Shown: positions 59,344-64,000 of the stretch, one piece after another
How the letters are laid out: the number at the start of each line of letters is the position of its first letter
How positions within the stretch are numbered: the first letter of the stretch is position 1
Source of the DNA: Ursus arctos
Lineage: Eukaryota; Chordata; Mammalia; Carnivora; Ursidae
Length of the DNA: 64,000 nucleotides
Reading direction: 5' to 3'
Assembly (NCBI RefSeq): GCF_023065955.2
Contig: NW_026622974.1
Span: 32,457,718-32,521,717, forward strand
Translations under genes and position numbers: made by a program
Notes under the pieces: model-generated
Told to the model about the DNA's origin: nothing
Database searches by the model: none
Seen by the model: the letters and a program-made list of their open reading frames with translations, nothing else

Positions 59344-60933
59344 GTCCCAGTGGATTTCATTGAAGTATTGATACTTCCAAAAAATGATAAAAGGGAAATG
59401 GCCTAACGCTGTTGGTGTAGCTCAAATTAAAAGACCTTATTATGTAAACCAAGCCCTAACGTATCACCTTTCTGATTAAGCTTTTTCCTTTGAAGTACTG
59501 ATCTTTAAACATTTTGGAATTCTTTTTTAAAAATCAAATCTACATAGCCTCTCTTGCTAAAAGATAATAGATGTTTACTTTAAAAGATTTTCTCAGGAAG
59601 CTATTAATCATGATGATTGAACTCAGTTTACTAATTTTCCTGCCTCTGTGTCAGTGAATCAGAGCAAACATTCTCTTTAAATAGAAGGTAGACCTTCAAA
59701 AGCCTTAATTTTTCTATTTTCTTGCCGTGGATGTTATAAAGACATCATTAAACAAAGTATAAGTCCTCTTTCAAAGCAGAAGACATCTAAGCTTCATTAG
59801 CTGCTTTTTCTCTTTCCCATTCTGTGATATTATTCCAAGGACTCCACCAGAAAGAGTTAGCTTACACAGAGCAGACCACATACACACCGATCTCAAGTGC
59901 CTAAATTACCAACTATATCGGGAGGGAAAGAAAAACAAAAGCTGGCTTCCATTAGCCCAGCCTTCTGGCTCATCGACCAAGAAACTCAGCCTCAGCTGCT
60001 CATTTGCGGTCTTGCATTGATGACTTCTTCCCAGGAGGGAACCACAAAGAGAATCATTCACCCTCAAATGCTCATATTTTGTAGCCTGGAGAAGCAAAAG
60101 CAGATGAAGAAATTGGAATAGGACTTGCCTGAGAGCAACTCTGAACGATTTCAGGGAGGATTTATGTCATGTACTCTCAAGTTTTTAAACCTAATTTAAT
60201 AAGTATACAGCTTCTTTGCAAAATAACACTGGGCATATCAGCCATTTTTATCTTTTCCAAATGGAAATGGAAGCAAAGTTCCCCATTACTGGCAAATCCT
60301 GTCAGTATTACAGCAGCTGCAAGGAAGTTAATCCATCTTATTTCTTTCTCCTGTGCAATAAAGTTATATTATCACATACTTTAAATTGCTCTACTAGTCT
60401 ATTTTAAAACTATAAGTTTAAGTGATGTAGAATATTTAAAGTTAAAGCTGGAAACTTAAAAAAAAATGTTATTAGGAAAAGTCACTTTATGTTCATATGA
60501 AGTCATGCCAATCTAGTATGATCGAGCTTAACAAGTGATTCAAGAACTGCTCTACTTGTTCTTAAACGTGTGGTGATTGTGGGGGGCTGGTCAAAATCTT
60601 TCTTATCTTTCAGAATTGAAGACAAAGGCCACATCTGAGAACAAATGGTATTAAGTACTCACACATTCTAGTTCAAGGAATAATTAGAAGTGTGTCTAAG
60701 GTTTGGGGTTGACTTTACTGATACAAAAACTCCATTTCAACCTTAGCCTCCCATATTGAGGTGCGATGAAATGGTGCCGAGGGCAGAGGGAAAGGCTGGG
60801 TGGAAAGCAAGTTTGTGAGGGGAGGCTGGGGTGGAGGGGGCTCAAGCAGGGGTGTACGTGAAGGCCCTCCTAGGGTATTTGACACTGAGAATGAATAGTT
60901 CATATCCTCCTCCTATCATGAAAAGTATGTCAG
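59344..60933. other. Intergenic sequence, nothing recognised
   Basis: No exon or nameable repeat. A GC-rich purine stretch at about 60770-60870 underlies the minus frame 60715-60903, which is proline-rich low complexity. Confidence 0.45.
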
Positions 60934-61131
60934 GAGATGCCCGGGTGCCTCAGTTGGTTTAGCATCTGCCTTCAGCTCAGGTCGGATCCCAGGGTCCTGG
61001 AATCGAGTCCCCCATCGGGCTCCCTGCTCAGTGGGGGGAGGGGAGGTCTGCTTCTCCCTCTCTTTCTGCCTGCCACTCCCTACTGCTTGTGATCTCTCTC
61101 TGACAAATAAATAAATAAAGTCTCTAAAAAA
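60934..61131 (+). mobile_element. CAN-SINE, sense, diverged
   Basis: Head 'gagatgcccgggtgcctcag', 'ctgccttcagctcaggtcgg', CT-rich block, 'caaataaataaataaag' and poly(A). Duplication aaaagtatgtcag (60921-60933) and aaaagtatttcag (61132-61144), 12 of 13 identical. A G-rich expansion (about 61035-61050) is peculiar to this copy. Confidence 0.95.
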
Positions 61132-61144
61132 AAAAGTATTTCAG

Positions 61145-63638
61145 TAATCACCACAAACTGAAATAAGCAATACCTGACAGAAAAGAGATGCAAACAGTGA
61201 AAAATGCTTTACTGATTTTTGTAACCAAAACAATGCTGGGAAAAAAATAATTAAAAATCAACAAAACATTGCAGAAAAAAAGGAAAAAGTAATGGATTAA
61301 TCTATTTTAATTATAATAATGCAGTTTTTGAAAAAAGGGAAAAATTATGCCTTCATGTTGGTCTGGCACAGTAATGAATAACATTACAGTTTCCATTTTC
61401 AAACCTTAATTTTGTCAAAACAGATCTTCTGCACATATTCATTGCCAGATTTGTCGACCTATCTTCCCTCATCGTTGATTGAAGAACTACTTTTTTGTTC
61501 ATTTTAATTTCAAAAGCTTTTTTCACATGAAACAATACACATACAAACAGTAGTGCAAAATCTTAAGCATAGGATAAGTTCAGCAGAGATTCATAAAAAT
61601 CCCACTTCACAATAAATTACAGCATTTACAATACTAAACATGTCATCATTTTGGGGGGATCTATTCTAGCAGCTTTTAAGTGTCTCCAATAAAAAGATTT
61701 CACTTATCATTACTATAAATTCAACATAAATTTATGCCATATTCCATAAAAACTTATTAAGTTTTCCTTCTGCAAAAATCAGAAACATTATTTTATCCCT
61801 TGCTTAGTTCTTGGTAAGAATAATGAGATGGTTCAATCTCAGCCTTTTTTATATCTCCTAGCAATGGAAGACCAACATATTTTGTTATTTCTCCTGGCAT
61901 TTTTCTTTAAAATGTGACTTTTTTCTTTCTATGTAAATATCCATTTTTGTGTGTGTATGTTTGGGAGAAAAATCTCTTTCTCTACCAGTTTAGGTCTGAA
62001 TGGTCAGGGGGTCTGCAAATTAACAGACAATAGACACATTGATGGGACAAAAGTATACTGTGCGTGTAGAAGTACTCTATGGACCCATCTAGGGATCAAG
62101 ATTTATATACCAGCTTAGTAAGGGAAGGGGGCACTGAGTCAGAGCTTCAAAGAGTGGGAGCTTCTGATGAAGGTTGTTTACACAATTTTTTTGAATATTC
62201 CAGTACCCAAGGACAGTTGCCCCTGTGACGGATGATTCTCATAGAGCTCTGCTTTAGTCAGATAAGAGAAATTCAGATAAGGTTTCTTTCTGCATCTGTT
62301 ATAGCTCAGGTGTTTTCACTCTGATAACATTTTGGTGGGTCTTTCTTTGGTCCTTTGAATGTTATGTGCCATAATTACGGCTTTCTTCAGAATTTCTGTG
62401 TGTTGATTCTCAAGCAACAATTTTAAAGTCTGCTGTTTCCCTGTTGTTCAAGGCTGATTTGGGCTGTTTACAAATATTTTGGAGTCTTATTAACCTCATC
62501 TAACAGTTCATAACCAGAAAAAAGATAACTCAGGAAAGAAAAATCACATGCAACACAGACAGATTTTAAGCTAATCCTCTTGGGTCCGTATCTTCTTTTG
62601 GAATACATAGTACTTTGATGACTGAAATTAACTTTCAAACTTCTTTTGACTGTGTAACTCCATAATGAATATGCCATCTAGTCTGGGAAGAACTTTTCAC
62701 TGTTTTACACACATTCTGCACTGTTTTTCATCAATGAGGTGAGAATTAAATGAATGAATACATTCTTTCCCAAAGTTCCAAAAGAGCCACTCATAAAGCG
62801 ATGCTTCTAAAAGTGAACTCTGCAGCATTTCAAAGACTGCTTTACACAAAACATACATAAGGGTGGGGAGTAATTTCTTTGATTGGTTCCTGAAATCACT
62901 GTGAGTATGTGTTGTAGTTTTGGCTTTGTCATATCACTGACCATGACAGATTGACCATGATTCTGCCCACCTGTCACCATTCAGTTGTTTCAGCTCTTCT
63001 GTGGGGTTAACAACAGTTTTCCAAAAATAGCAAAGAAGAAGCCTGAGAATTATTCCGTTATTTAAACTTCACCATCTTCAATATGGATGTACCTGACCAC
63101 TTTGTGCATTTGATCAGTGTGTGAAACCTGGGGAGTGCTAGCAAAAGTAACTCCAAAGTACACTGCTTTTAAAGTATCTGCTACTACTAAATGGTTCCAT
63201 TGATTGAATGCTTTGTCTTCTTGATTCATTCCTTAGTTAATCAGAATTCAAACTCAGTAAAATATTGCATGTACACACTAAGATGTGTGTAAACCAACCA
63301 AATATATCACACCTCTTTGCAGTTTCACTGTTTTATATGGTAAACAAAAACTCCATGTGGTCACATAGAATAACAGAATTGAAGTTCTCCAGTTCTATTT
63401 CCTTCCCTTTACAATGGCTGTACTATCATTATTTGACTTGAGTCATTGGTTAAAAGTAGGAATATGGAGTGTCATAATGGTTGTGTCTAAACTGAACCAT
63501 TATGAACTTTTTCTCAAAAGGAATGCATCTTATAGAATCCTTATGTGTTGGTGGCTAGGTGATCAGTGGAGAGTTCTCCAAATTAACTTTCATATAGAAT
63601 ATTTATTAAAGGATAAGCAATAAAAATGTATTACTTTG
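61145..63638. other. Unique intergenic sequence, nothing recognised
   Basis: About 2.5 kb of AT-rich sequence without a repeat I can name or a convincing exon. The open frames (61353-61535 minus, 62468-62677 minus, 63414-63623 plus) are under 70 codons. Confidence 0.5.
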
Positions 63639-63818
63639 GAGGGGCCTGGGTGGCTCTGTCGATTAAGTGTCTACCTTCCACTCAGGTCGTGATCCCAGGG
63701 TCCTGGGATCAAGCTCCACATCGGGCTGAGCAGGGAGCCTACTACTCCCTCTCCCTCTACCTGCTGCTCCCCCTGCTTGTGCTCTCTCTCTCTGTCAAAT
63801 AAATAAAATCTTTTTTAA
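63639..63818 (+). mobile_element. CAN-SINE, sense
   Basis: Head 'gaggggcctgggtggctctg', 'gtcgtgatcccagggtcctg', CT-rich block, 'caaataaataaaatctttt'. Duplication aaaatgtattactttg (63623-63638) and aaaatgtattaatttg (63819-63834), 15 of 16 identical. Confidence 0.96.
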
Positions 63819-64000
63819 AAAATGTATTAATTTGAAGCATGTGCATCCATGCACATGCACACACACAAAGTTAGTAATTGTTTAGACTTAAACCAACAAA
63901 AGATATTTATAAACAGAAGTATTTTATCACTGATGTTATTTAGAATTGCCAGTCTGAGGTGATGATAATAAGGATACTGACTTAGAGTTGGTTTTACTAT

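Noticed and set aside
1..64000. A previously undescribed biological system
   Set aside because: All multi-feature structure I can see is explained by one ordinary gene end, a retrocopy and known classes of transposable element.

Overview
This is eukaryotic nuclear DNA from a carnivoran mammal. The clearest sign is ten dispersed tRNA-derived CAN-SINEs with the GGGGCGCCTGGGTGGC head, a (CT)n stretch and an AATAAA/TCTT(A)n tail, most with target-site duplications. The SINE subtype at 49860 and 59110 (CACAGCGGTT... followed by a 'ccccacatcaggctcctcc' block) resembles the bear/seal-type SINEC, so an arctoid caniform is my best guess (inference, no search done). The window is AT-rich, gene-poor and full of old transposable elements. 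There are no bacterial-type operons, CRISPR arrays or phage genes.

Layout. 1-~15.1 kb is the 3' end of one protein-coding gene on the + strand, which I identify as SH3BGRL2. It has a 27-codon exon at 3934-4014 and a last exon starting at 7007 that encodes only Ala-Glu-Pro-stop, followed by a long 3'UTR with candidate poly(A) signals at 11863 and 15075/15111. From about 15.2 kb to the end is intergenic. 15.2-23 kb holds a GC-rich patch, a CAN-SINE and a long L2 fragment carrying a MaLR LTR with a precise target duplication. 23.9-25.5 kb is a hAT transposon split by an MLT1 LTR and by a 5'-inverted (twin-primed) L1. 25.5-36 kb contains further hAT, MLT1 and MIR elements, a TG/TA minisatellite and a probable solo ERV LTR. 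36.97-39.70 kb is a processed retrocopy of STRN4 (zinedin), disabled by frameshifts and an internal deletion and bounded by a 17-bp target duplication inside a MIR-rich site. 40-47 kb is mostly unique sequence with MIR and L2 fragments. 47.4-58.4 kb is a nearly continuous L1 block: a near-full-length but dead carnivore L1 followed by an older L1, together hit by three CAN-SINEs and one hAT. 58.4-64 kb is unassigned old repeat, unique sequence and three more CAN-SINEs.

Functionally the only gene with evidence of being intact is SH3BGRL2, a small thioredoxin-fold protein. Everything else supported here is repeat, pseudogene or sequence without a recognisable function. I looked for an undescribed biological system and did not find one. 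The most informative items are the structural records of retrotransposition: twin priming, the STRN4 retrocopy and the nested insertions with duplications. All family names come from recognition by eye, so boundaries of the old repeats are approximate.
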